From Verrucomicrobia bacterium UBA2970 (GTDB lineage: Bacteria; Verrucomicrobiota; Verrucomicrobiia; Limisphaerales; AAA164-E04), in the NCBI GenBank assembly GCA_002348345.1, contig DEAY01000100.1, positions 1-34,090 on the forward strand: a DNA stretch of 34,090 nucleotides, in the 5' to 3' direction. The notes below the pieces were generated by a model. It did not search any database. It had not been told where the DNA came from and saw nothing but the letters and a program-made list of their open reading frames with translations. Positions 1-7,996 of the stretch are shown one piece after another. Position 1 is the first letter of the stretch. Every line of letters starts with the position of its first letter. The position numbers and the translations under genes were made by a program.

Positions 1-2883
1 GGCCATCAGCAAGGCCTCGGACCGCTCAATCCCCGTCCGTCGCAAGCGGTTGGCATAGTCCACCAAGACAATCCCGTTGTTCACCACGATCCCCACCAGG
101 AACATGGCACCAGTGTAAACCATCTGATCGATGTAGGTCTCGGAAATCTTGAGGGCGACAATCGCACCGATCGAAGCCAGGGGAATCGTGAGGATGATGG
201 ACAGCGGGATCAAGGTGCTCTCGAAGAAGAACGCCATCAACATATAGACGAACACAATCGCCAGAATGATCATCATGGATCCCTTCTTTCTCTCATCATC
301 TCCAAAGTCCACCTTGGCCCGGTCGAACGACACCCCCTCAGGCAAATTGATGCGATCCTTCAAATCCTCGATCGCGCGCTTCACCTCTCGCGCCTCTGGT
401 CCTGGTTTCAGACGCATCCCGAAATACTCGCTCACCTTCTTGTCGTAACGAGTGATTGCGCCATCCTCGTTCCGCCGCATCGCCGTGCGAGTCAGTTCCC
501 CCACGGTGCTCACGCGGCCATCCTCGGCGGGAACCTGAATGTTGTTTAGATCCGACAATTCCGATCGATCTTCCTCATCGAAGAGCAATCGCATCGGCAC
601 CTGGCGCCCTTTCTTGTTGAACCGGGGAAGATTGTCACCGGCGATGGCCGATCCGACAGTCCCCGCCAAGGTTCTCGGATTCACGCCAATTGAATTGGCC
701 TTGTCACGATCCACCAATAAAGCCATCTCACTGGGAGCTTCGTCGCTATCCGTATCGAGAAAAGAAATCACGCCGGGGATCTTTTCAAAACTAGGTTTCA
801 GATCTTCGGCGACCCTTTTCAGTAATTCCGGCTGGTCTCCCACCAACCGGATATAGTGCATATATTTGTGGTCATCCTTCTGCTCCTGTCCTTCCTTGCC
901 ACGGTAGCGGATCCGAACCCCCGGCTCCTCGGGAAAATCCTCGAAAAGCTGGTCTACCGCTTCCTCTCGGGTTAACTCGTGAACCCGGTCGTGGGCAAAA
1001 AACCCTGCAAAGCGCCCATACCACTTAGCATAGTGTACCTCATAGGCCTTCAAGCCGTAGACCTCGCTGTTCTGTTCAACCAACGCCTCGGCTCGCTGCA
1101 TATAGGCTAATCGTTGATCCATCGAGTACTGGGAGGGAAAACGAATATCAAATGAGAAGTAGCGAACCATCTCTTCCTTCTTATCCGAGGTATTGAGGGT
1201 CCCCGCCATGAAATAAGTTCCGCCCAATAGAACGATCAAGAAAACCGCCATATCCAGGCGACGCGTCAGGAAGAACCGAAGGGCGGCATTGTAGCCATGA
1301 TTCAATCGCTCAAACGTTTCTTGGTAGATTCCCTGAAACCAATTTCCCAGGACTGCCGACGGAGTCCGGAGCGCCCTCGAACCATCCCTCTTCTTCCGGG
1401 GCAAGGTGATGAAAACGCACAACGGGATGAACATCAGCGCCGTTCCCAGGGATGCGATGATCGACGTGACCACCGGCAGCGTGATCTTTTGAATCATAAA
1501 CCGCATCTCGCCATCTACCAGGAGAGCCGAACTGAACACAATCAGGGTCGTCAAGGTGGCGATGGTGATCGCAAAACCGATTTCACTGACTCCCTTCACA
1601 CAAGCCTCCCAGCGCGACGCCCCCTCTTGGTGATGCCGATGGATATTCTCGGCCACAACTACCGAGTTATCGACGAGCAGCCCCACACAGATCACCAAGC
1701 CCATGATGGTCAGGCTATTGAGTGTTTCCCCCACAAAATACATCGCCGTGAGGGCGATGAGCAAACACAGGGGAATGGCCATGGCAATCACCATCGTCAC
1801 CCGAAATTGACGGAGGAAGAAAAAGAGAACGATCGCGGCGAGCAGCGCGCCCAACTTCCCGTTGTTGATCAAACTGTTGAGACGATCGAGAATTTCCTCT
1901 CCCTGGTTGTCATAGATGCTCATGTCGAACCCTTCCAATTTCGGATTCGCTTGCATCTTCTTGATCGCCGCTTCCACCCGTTGGCTCACCTCCACCGTAT
2001 TGGCCTCCCCCTCGCGCTTGACCTGAATCCCATTCGCCGGCTGCCCATTGTACCGGTAAAGCCGCTCGGCTTCCTCCGGCTCGTAGGTCACTGCGGCCAC
2101 ATCTTTGAGAAAGACGTTATCCTTCAGCGGGATATGCCGAATCTCATCGATCCGCTTGAACTGACTCGTCGACTTGAGGGTGTACTTCTTGCCGCCGTCA
2201 ACCACCGTTCCACTGGCCAGGGTGAAGTTATCCGCACGAAGCCGCTGCCCAATCTGGCGAATGTTGAGACCAAATGCTTCGGCCTTTTCCTTGTCCACTT
2301 CAATTCGGATCTCCCGCTGATAAATTCGGAAATCCACGTCCGCCACCCCCATGATGCGCTGGAGCGGCATCACGACATATTTGTTGATGATATCGTAATA
2401 ATCGAGGTCGGGATCGTAGCTGATGCGGAACCCGACCACCGGTTCAGCACCCGGTTGGTGTTTTCGAATGTAGGGTTTCTCCGTGCCTTCCGGAAATCGC
2501 TGCCGGGCTCGCTCCACTCGGTCCCTTACTTCGCGATAGGCCACGTCCATGTCCGTTCCGTGTTTAAACTCCATCCGGACGCGCCCCCCCCATCGATAGC
2601 CATCGGTCGTGATGTGCTTGATGCCTCGAACCGTGGAAAGTTCCTCTTCCAAAGGAAGACTGATCTTGTCCAGCGTCTCGGGGGGCACCCCCACATCCCA
2701 ATGAGCGCCCACCTCGATATAATGCCCCTCCATCCCCCGGGGGTTCATCTCCAGCGGCAACCGATTCGCCGAGATGAACCCCACGGCGATCAAGGTCAGA
2801 AAGAGAACAAACACCGTCACCCTCCGGCTCAATGAAAACCGGGTCAACCGGGTCACCAGGTTGTCCGTTTCGATTCGCTTCAT
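1..2883 (-). CDS. RND efflux permease (second of a tandem pair), 3' end cut by window edge
   Basis: Inner-membrane, proton-driven RND (AcrB/HAE1-like) transporter subunit. 961 codons are open from ATG 2883 to the left edge, so roughly the last two membrane helices are missing. The translation starts MKRIETDNLVTRLTRFSLSR and runs straight into TM1. The TM4 motif VDNSVVVAEN is visible, with one Asp where AcrB has two. The late region reads VNNGIVLVDYANRLRRTG, the usual RND segment before the last helices. The linker between the two halves is of ordinary length, unlike that of its neighbour. The ATG overlaps the stop of the upstream permease gene as ATGA, implying translational coupling and equal expression. 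Two different permeases after one adaptor recall MdtABC-type pumps that work as mixed trimers; that is inference. The substrate is unknown. Confidence 0.93.
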   Translation of the reverse strand, partial: MKRIETDNLVTRLTRFSLSRRVTVFVLFLTLIAVGFISANRLPLEMNPRGMEGHYIEVGAHWDVGVPPETLDKISLPLEEELSTVRGIKHITTDGYRWGGRVRMEFKHGTDMDVAYREVRDRVERARQRFPEGTEKPYIRKHQPGAEPVVGFRISYDPDLDYYDIINKYVVMPLQRIMGVADVDFRIYQREIRIEVDKEKAEAFGLNIRQIGQRLRADNFTLASGTVVDGGKKYTLKSTSQFKRIDEIRHIPLKDNVFLKDVAAVTYEPEEAERLYRYNGQPANGIQVKREGEANTVEVSQRVEAAIKKMQANPKLEGFDMSIYDNQGEEILDRLNSLINNGKLGALLAAIVLFFFLRQFRVTMVIAMAIPLCLLIALTAMYFVGETLNSLTIMGLVICVGLLVDNSVVVAENIHRHHQEGASRWEACVKGVSEIGFAITIATLTTLIVFSSALLVDGEMRFMIQKITLPVVTSIIASLGTALMFIPLCVFITLPRKKRDGSRALRTPSAVLGNWFQGIYQETFERLNHGYNAALRFFLTRRLDMAVFLIVLLGGTYFMAGTLNTSDKKEEMVRYFSFDIRFPSQYSMDQRLAYMQRAEALVEQNSEVYGLKAYEVHYAKWYGRFAGFFAHDRVHELTREEAVDQLFEDFPEEPGVRIRYRGKEGQEQKDDHKYMHYIRLVGDQPELLKRVAEDLKPSFEKIPGVISFLDTDSDEAPSEMALLVDRDKANSIGVNPRTLAGTVGSAIAGDNLPRFNKKGRQVPMRLLFDEEDRSELSDLNNIQVPAEDGRVSTVGELTRTAMRRNEDGAITRYDKKVSEYFGMRLKPGPEAREVKRAIEDLKDRINLPEGVSFDRAKVDFGDDERKKGSMMIILAIVFVYMLMAFFFESTLIPLSIILTIPLASIGAIVALKISETYIDQMVYTGAMFLVGIVVNNGIVLVDYANRLRRTGIERSEALLMA

Positions 2884-5800
2884 TCTCCCGAATCGCCCGT
2901 CACAATCAACCGCTCACCCGCCAAACCAAAAAGATAATAGAGGGTGGGAATGATGAGAAGCGTCAGGAAGGTCGAAGTAAGCAAGCCGCAAATCACCGCC
3001 ACCGCCATCGGCGTCCGGATCTCCGCGCCCTCCCCGAGTCCAAGAGCCATCGGCAGCAACCCCAACACGGTGGTTGCGGTCGTCATGACAATCGGTCTCA
3101 AGCGGACACATCCCGCCTTCACGATCGCGTCCAACAGCGACATCCCCCGCGTTCGCAGCGTGTTGGTGTAGTCCACCAACACGATCGCATTGTTCACCAC
3201 AATCCCCGCCAACATGATCAACCCAAGAAACACCACCACCGACAGATTGATTCCGAGAAACTTCAATCCCAAGACCGTTCCCACAAAGGCCAGCGGAATC
3301 GTGAACATGATCATGAAGGGCTGCACCAACGATTCAAACTGAGACGCCATGATGACATAGACCAGAAAAAGACTGAGTCCTAATGCTAGGTACAAGCTTG
3401 AACTGCTCCGCTCCCATTCCTTGTTCTGCCCAGTGATCACAAAATCCATGTAGTCCGGCCACTCGAGTTTTTCGGTTAGAATCGATTGGGCGGCGTTGAC
3501 CGAGGCGCCCAGGGAGCCGCCTCCGATATTGGCCTGAACGAGGGCCACTCGATTGCCGTCGATTCGACGGATCTCGCTCGGCCCCTCCCCCACCGACATC
3601 TCGGCAATCGCATTCAAGGGAACCGGTGTCTCAGCCCCGGGGTTGATGGTCAGTTTTCCGACATCAGCCACTTGTTCTCGATCACTCTCCGCCAACCTCA
3701 CCACAATCGGGACGCGACGATCCCGACGATTCAGGCGGGTGGCTTCCGACCCTTTGACCATGTCCCGAACCTGGTTGGCGACAGAACTAATATTAAGACC
3801 ATGCCGAACAATCTGGTGGCGATCATAAGAGATCTGCACTTCGGGAGCGCCGCTCCGAAGCGTCGGTTCCACATCGGCTAATTCAGGCGACTCCGCCAAC
3901 AACTCCGTGGCTTGATCCGAAAACTGTTTCAATTCCGACAAGTCCTCACCGTTAATCTGAATCACGACCGGTTTCTTCGAGCTGAAAAGAACCGGCCTGG
4001 TCACCCGGGTACTCAGATCCGGCACCCGGTCGAAATCCTTTCGAATCGCCGCAATCACCTGCTCCTCCGCTTCCTTGGGGTTCTCGGAACCCTCCAGCAA
4101 CACCTTGAACTGGGCTGAATGTTCCCCTTCATCCGATCGTTTCATGTTGCTGGCGTCAAAGCCATACATGACCAGGAGCGTCTCGATCTTCAGCCGCTCC
4201 TTCTGGGCCAGAATGGAAGCCTCAACCGCCGTCAACACATTCACCGTCTCAGCCAAGGGAGTTCCCACGGGCAGCGCGACCTCGAAGGTGAATTCACTCT
4301 GGTGTACCTCCGGGAGCAATTCCGACTGCAATTGGGTCCCTACCCAGTAGGTCAGGAAGAAGCAGGCACCCGCCGACAGCATCATCGCCAGCGGATTCGC
4401 CAGGGCCCATCTCAACGTCCAGGCATACCAGCCCTCTTCCGAGACCAGCTCCGTCGAACTTGAAGACCGCGCAAAGACCCGGCCGAGGCGGTGGATGAGT
4501 TTGAGTCCTCCATAGCCGCACGCCCCCACCAACCGGATGAGCCAGACCACACTCAATCCAATGACTTCCAGCAAAAATGAGAGAATCAACCTCAAGACAC
4601 CGTAAGGAAGCACCACCGGCCAAAGCGATCGCGGAGTCGCCATCATTCGCTGGAACGAAGCAACCGACCCCCAAAGTTCCTGCAGACGGTTCCCCCTGAA
4701 GTCCGGGGACCGGAATCGAATCTTTGCCAACGCCACGACCCAGGGGATAAAACTGATCTGGGCCCAGAGTCGAAGCCCATCGAGGGCGACGACCGCAGCA
4801 GAAACTTTGTTTTTCGGATCCAGATCCGAACTCGTTCGTTCCAACCAAACATGATAGCCCACTTTGAAACCGACCACGACCACCAACAGTCCCGCCAACG
4901 GAAGCGTCACCCGAAGCAGGAACGTCGCCAAACTGATTCGCCCCGCCACGGCACCCAAAGGGTGTGACACCATCCCCGCACCCCCTTTAAGCTTGAATCC
5001 AGTTCGACTCGCCAGCATCGGGATAAACAAGACGGCGACAATCATCGAGGCGACCAGGGAGGTCACCACCGTCAGACCCAGGTCGCTGAACACTTGCCCC
5101 GCCAACCCTTCGACAAACACCATCGGGAAGAAGACACAGATGGACGTCAGGGTCGAGGCGATCACCGCGCCTCTCACTTCCTTGGTGCCGCGAATCGCGG
5201 CCTCGCGAATGGGATCCCCTTCCTCTCGGCAACGATAGATGGATTCGAGCACCACGATCGAGGAATCAACGAGCATTCCGATGCCCATCGCCAGCCCCCC
5301 CAGCGACATGATGTTGAGCGACACCCCCAGAAGATTCAGGGGAGCGAAGGTGACAAAGATAGAGATCGGGATGCTGACGGCAATAATCGATGTCGTGCGG
5401 AGGTCCCGAAGAAACAACAGCAACACTGCGATGGCCAACACGCCGCCCGCAACGGCCGTGCTCTTGACTTCCTTGATGCTATTGTCGATGAAGACCGACC
5501 GGTCCGCCACCAACTGCAAAACCACATTCTCTTCCTTGAACAGTCGTCCCGCGATGGTCGTGCGAGCCGAAGTCGTCGTGGACCCAAGCGCCTCCTTGAT
5601 TCGCTCGCCCACCAGGACCATGTTCGCATCCGCCTCCTTGTATACGTCGATCTGCACGCTTTCCCCGCCATTAGTCCGGGTGAGCATTTCCCGGTCCCGT
5701 TGTCCAAACACCACCTCGCCCAAGTCCTTCAGCCGGATCTCTCGTCCGTCCTGGCGGTAAACGATCGTATCGGCGATCTCCTCGAGGGTTTCATATTCAT

Positions 5801-6557
5801 TGATGGTTCGGATCATATACTCGGCATTCCCCTCTCGGATTCGCCCACCGGCGGCATTGATATTCTCGGCCTGCAACCGGCTCAGAACCTGACCAATCGA
5901 AATATTCACCCGATCCAGCTCCGCTGAATCAATCAGAACATGAATCTCCTCCTCCAGCCCTCCCCGCACGCGTGCCGCGGCCACTCCCGTGATCGGTTCG
6001 AGGGCCCGCTTGACCTGCAATTCGGCAATTCGGCGAAGCCGCCTGGCCCCGGCATTGTCGAGTCCCGGCTGAACCCGGTCGGACGCCTTCTCGACGCCGT
6101 CCCGTTTTGATGGGGCCGCCGATAGGCTCAACTCCATGACCGGGTCCAAGGAAGGGTCGTAATGCAAGAGGAGGGGTTTCTCCGCGGTTCGTGGCAACCG
6201 AACGGTGTCCAGCTTTTCCAGAGTATTCTGAATGGCCTCCACCATGGAGGTCCCCCAAACAAACTCCATCACCACATCGCTCACGCCCGCGCGGCTGATA
6301 CTGCTGATTTCGTTCAAGCCGCTGACGACTCCCAGTTGCTCCTCAATCCGTCGGCTGATGTCATTCTCGACCTCTTCCGGAGCCGCCCCGGGATACTCGG
6401 TGCGTACGGTGAGCGTCGGATAGCTCATCTCGGGCATCAGGGTGACCGGGAGTTGGCCCAGCGAAAAATAGCCAAACACCACGGCTGCCAGGAAAACCAT
6501 CAAGACCGCCACCGGACGATCGGTCATGAAGCTCGGACTCTTGTGAGGCGGTTCCAT
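2880..6557 (-). CDS. RND efflux permease with enlarged central membrane insert
   Basis: RND-type inner-membrane efflux permease of 1225 residues from ATG 6557; AcrB-like proteins usually have about 1030-1060. TM1 lies near residues 16-35 and is followed by the porter motif YPGAAPEEVE. TM4 carries GMLVDSSIVVLES (about 427-439), again with a single Asp. The second half ends with VNNAIVLVDYTNTLRTRG and LRPIVMTTATTVLGLLPMAL, both classic RND signatures. Residues 519-712 form a linker about 150 residues longer than usual, with three or four hydrophobic stretches (544-571, 592-612, 645-680). A shorter insertion lies near 148-178. An earlier ATG at 6656 would overlap the adaptor gene by 74 bases. 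I chose 6557 because a GAGGG precedes it and TM1 then lies close to the N-terminus. It starts 25 nt after the adaptor stop. Confidence 0.94.
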   Translation of the reverse strand: MEPPHKSPSFMTDRPVAVLMVFLAAVVFGYFSLGQLPVTLMPEMSYPTLTVRTEYPGAAPEEVENDISRRIEEQLGVVSGLNEISSISRAGVSDVVMEFVWGTSMVEAIQNTLEKLDTVRLPRTAEKPLLLHYDPSLDPVMELSLSAAPSKRDGVEKASDRVQPGLDNAGARRLRRIAELQVKRALEPITGVAAARVRGGLEEEIHVLIDSAELDRVNISIGQVLSRLQAENINAAGGRIREGNAEYMIRTINEYETLEEIADTIVYRQDGREIRLKDLGEVVFGQRDREMLTRTNGGESVQIDVYKEADANMVLVGERIKEALGSTTTSARTTIAGRLFKEENVVLQLVADRSVFIDNSIKEVKSTAVAGGVLAIAVLLLFLRDLRTTSIIAVSIPISIFVTFAPLNLLGVSLNIMSLGGLAMGIGMLVDSSIVVLESIYRCREEGDPIREAAIRGTKEVRGAVIASTLTSICVFFPMVFVEGLAGQVFSDLGLTVVTSLVASMIVAVLFIPMLASRTGFKLKGGAGMVSHPLGAVAGRISLATFLLRVTLPLAGLLVVVVGFKVGYHVWLERTSSDLDPKNKVSAAVVALDGLRLWAQISFIPWVVALAKIRFRSPDFRGNRLQELWGSVASFQRMMATPRSLWPVVLPYGVLRLILSFLLEVIGLSVVWLIRLVGACGYGGLKLIHRLGRVFARSSSSTELVSEEGWYAWTLRWALANPLAMMLSAGACFFLTYWVGTQLQSELLPEVHQSEFTFEVALPVGTPLAETVNVLTAVEASILAQKERLKIETLLVMYGFDASNMKRSDEGEHSAQFKVLLEGSENPKEAEEQVIAAIRKDFDRVPDLSTRVTRPVLFSSKKPVVIQINGEDLSELKQFSDQATELLAESPELADVEPTLRSGAPEVQISYDRHQIVRHGLNISSVANQVRDMVKGSEATRLNRRDRRVPIVVRLAESDREQVADVGKLTINPGAETPVPLNAIAEMSVGEGPSEIRRIDGNRVALVQANIGGGSLGASVNAAQSILTEKLEWPDYMDFVITGQNKEWERSSSSLYLALGLSLFLVYVIMASQFESLVQPFMIMFTIPLAFVGTVLGLKFLGINLSVVVFLGLIMLAGIVVNNAIVLVDYTNTLRTRGMSLLDAIVKAGCVRLRPIVMTTATTVLGLLPMALGLGEGAEIRTPMAVAVICGLLTSTFLTLLIIPTLYYLFGLAGERLIVTGDSGE

Positions 6558-6582
6558 ACCCTCGGTCGTTGCGCCTGAAGGC

Positions 6583-7776
6583 CTATTCACTGACCGATTT
6601 CGCGTCTTCATCGGGAGGAACGCGACGGACCGGTGCGCTGGCAAGGCTTTCTCCATCGTTCGCCTCCTCCAGCACCCGGATTTCCGAATCCTCCTTCAAT
6701 CCAGACTGACCCGCGACCACAATCTCCTCTCCCAATGCAAAGCCGCCCGAGGGTTCGACATGCTGGTGATCTGAATTGAGCGGCAGGACCAGTTGTCGCT
6801 GAGCCCGCATGACGCCGTTGGTATCGGTCACGACCTTGAAGACATAGGTTTGATCGTTGTCATAGGCGATCGCTCGTTTGGCGATCAAGAGGGCATCGTC
6901 CTTGGATTCGAGAACCAACTCGACGTCCACCCACATCCCCGGCCGAAGCGGGCCCAGGTCCTTCAATCCCACCACCACTTTCACCGTGCCCGCCCGGGCC
7001 TCGACAATTGGCGAGATTCGCTTCACGAATCCAGCAAAGGTCTCTCCCTCGTACGTCGTCGACGTCAAGCGCGCCTCCATATCCACCTTTAATTTCGGCA
7101 GGTATTGCTCCGGCACATGAATCACGGCAACCGTCGATTCCAGGTCTATGATCTCAAAAATCGGGGTCCCCAGATTCACCTGATCACCGACTTTCACGGT
7201 CCGACTGGTGATCGTACCACGGATCGGCGCCCTCACCTCCGTATAGTCCAGCTGTCGTTTGGCGGTCTCGACGGTGAGTTCAGCCCGGTTGAAGGTGAAC
7301 TTGGCATTGCGATACTCCGATTCGCTGATCAGCTTTTGCTGGTAGAGTGACTTCTGGCGATCAAACTCGATCTGGGCTTCATCGAGCTGGCTCAGTGCCT
7401 GCTGGTAATCGTTTAGCTGCCGATCGCTTTCGAGTCGGAGAAGCACCTGATCCTTCTCCACGACGTCCCCTTCCTCGACCACGAGTTCGATGGCCGGGTT
7501 TTGCGTCCGAGCGAGCACCTGCACCTGTGCCTCCGCCTCTAGAGCAGAGGACCGTTCCAGGAGCGCTTCGATCATGCCCCTCCGGACTTGTCCCACCTCC
7601 ACCAACACGGGCTTGGTCGCCGCAGCCGCCTTCTTTTTTGCCAACTCCAACTCCTCGGCCGCCTTGTTGGAACCACAGCCAATGCCGACCGTCAAAACCC
7701 ACAACCCGAGCCCCATCATTGGGCCCCAACAGGTCTTCGTCTTGATGAAAAATTTCTCGAACATACTGTTGCACAT
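6583..7776 (-). CDS. RND efflux periplasmic adaptor (membrane fusion protein, HlyD/AcrA type)
   Basis: Periplasmic adaptor linking RND permeases to an outer-membrane channel; 397 residues from ATG 7776 (a GTG directly precedes it; ATG 7764 is a third option). A hydrophobic N-terminal segment (about 20-33) ends in GIGC, so Cys34 may be a lipid anchor, although Gly at -3 makes the lipobox imperfect. Next come a lipoyl half (84-115), an alpha-helical hairpin (118-176), the second lipoyl half with the motif VRAPIRGTITSRTVKVGDQV (181-200), a beta-barrel domain (about 214-290) and a membrane-proximal domain. The order matches the AcrA/MexA family. It is the first gene of the three-gene pump operon. 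No TolC-like gene lies in the window, so the outer-membrane factor must be beyond the left edge or elsewhere. Confidence 0.93.
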   Translation of the reverse strand: MCNSMFEKFFIKTKTCWGPMMGLGLWVLTVGIGCGSNKAAEELELAKKKAAAATKPVLVEVGQVRRGMIEALLERSSALEAEAQVQVLARTQNPAIELVVEEGDVVEKDQVLLRLESDRQLNDYQQALSQLDEAQIEFDRQKSLYQQKLISESEYRNAKFTFNRAELTVETAKRQLDYTEVRAPIRGTITSRTVKVGDQVNLGTPIFEIIDLESTVAVIHVPEQYLPKLKVDMEARLTSTTYEGETFAGFVKRISPIVEARAGTVKVVVGLKDLGPLRPGMWVDVELVLESKDDALLIAKRAIAYDNDQTYVFKVVTDTNGVMRAQRQLVLPLNSDHQHVEPSGGFALGEEIVVAGQSGLKEDSEIRVLEEANDGESLASAPVRRVPPDEDAKSVSE

Positions 7777-7996
7777 CACGCTTTGATCCCAACGGAAAAT
7801 CCCGCTAAGCGGATTCGAGCCCGATTTCCGGACTCAATGGCCATTGGCGGCAGAGGGACCAGCCATGACCTCGTCCTATTTAAGATCACTCGATCCGGGA
7901 TAATGTTACGCTCTTCTTCAAAAATATCAGTCACATCACTGTAACAATCACCCGTCTGAAGCCCCTGGACGGAAATCTCGTTGGGGAAGCCATTGG
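7777..7996. other. Intergenic region between CotH/LTD gene stop and RND operon start
   Basis: This 220-bp stretch should carry the 3' end of the upstream minus-strand gene and the promoter of the pump operon. A weak inverted repeat (CCGTC/GACGG at 7952-7956 and 7968-7972) lies just after the upstream stop but has no T-run, so it is a poor terminator candidate. I see no convincing sigma-70 -35/-10 pair. A 6-4-6 dyad at 7930-7945 is listed separately. Confidence 0.6.
7930..7945. promoter_or_regulatory. Candidate operator dyad upstream of RND pump operon
   Basis: GTCACA-N4-TGTAAC is an inverted repeat of two 6-base arms with one mismatch, about 155 bp before the adaptor start. Efflux operons are often controlled by dimeric repressors or activators that bind such dyads, but no regulator gene is in the window and no family can be assigned. 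A 6-base imperfect dyad could arise by chance. Confidence 0.25.

Noticed and set aside
1297..2835. 512-codon plus-strand open frame opposite the second RND permease
   Set aside because: It lies wholly antisense to a clear RND coding frame and its translation is rich in His, Arg and Gln with no recognisable domain. Long antisense frames are expected from GC-biased third positions.
5094..5927. 277-codon plus-strand frame opposite the first RND permease, and similar ones at 2832-3383, 9803-10483 and 10505-11341
   Set aside because: Compositional shadows of real minus-strand genes, with no plausible domains or ribosome sites.
6558..6656. N-terminal extension of the first RND permease
   Set aside because: It overlaps the end of the adaptor gene and adds a charged stretch not typical of RND N-termini.
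7860..7960. Possible promoter elements for the RND operon (TTGAAG, TTAAAT, GTAAC-like boxes)
   Set aside because: No pair combines good consensus with 16-18 nt spacing, so none is strong enough to report as a promoter.
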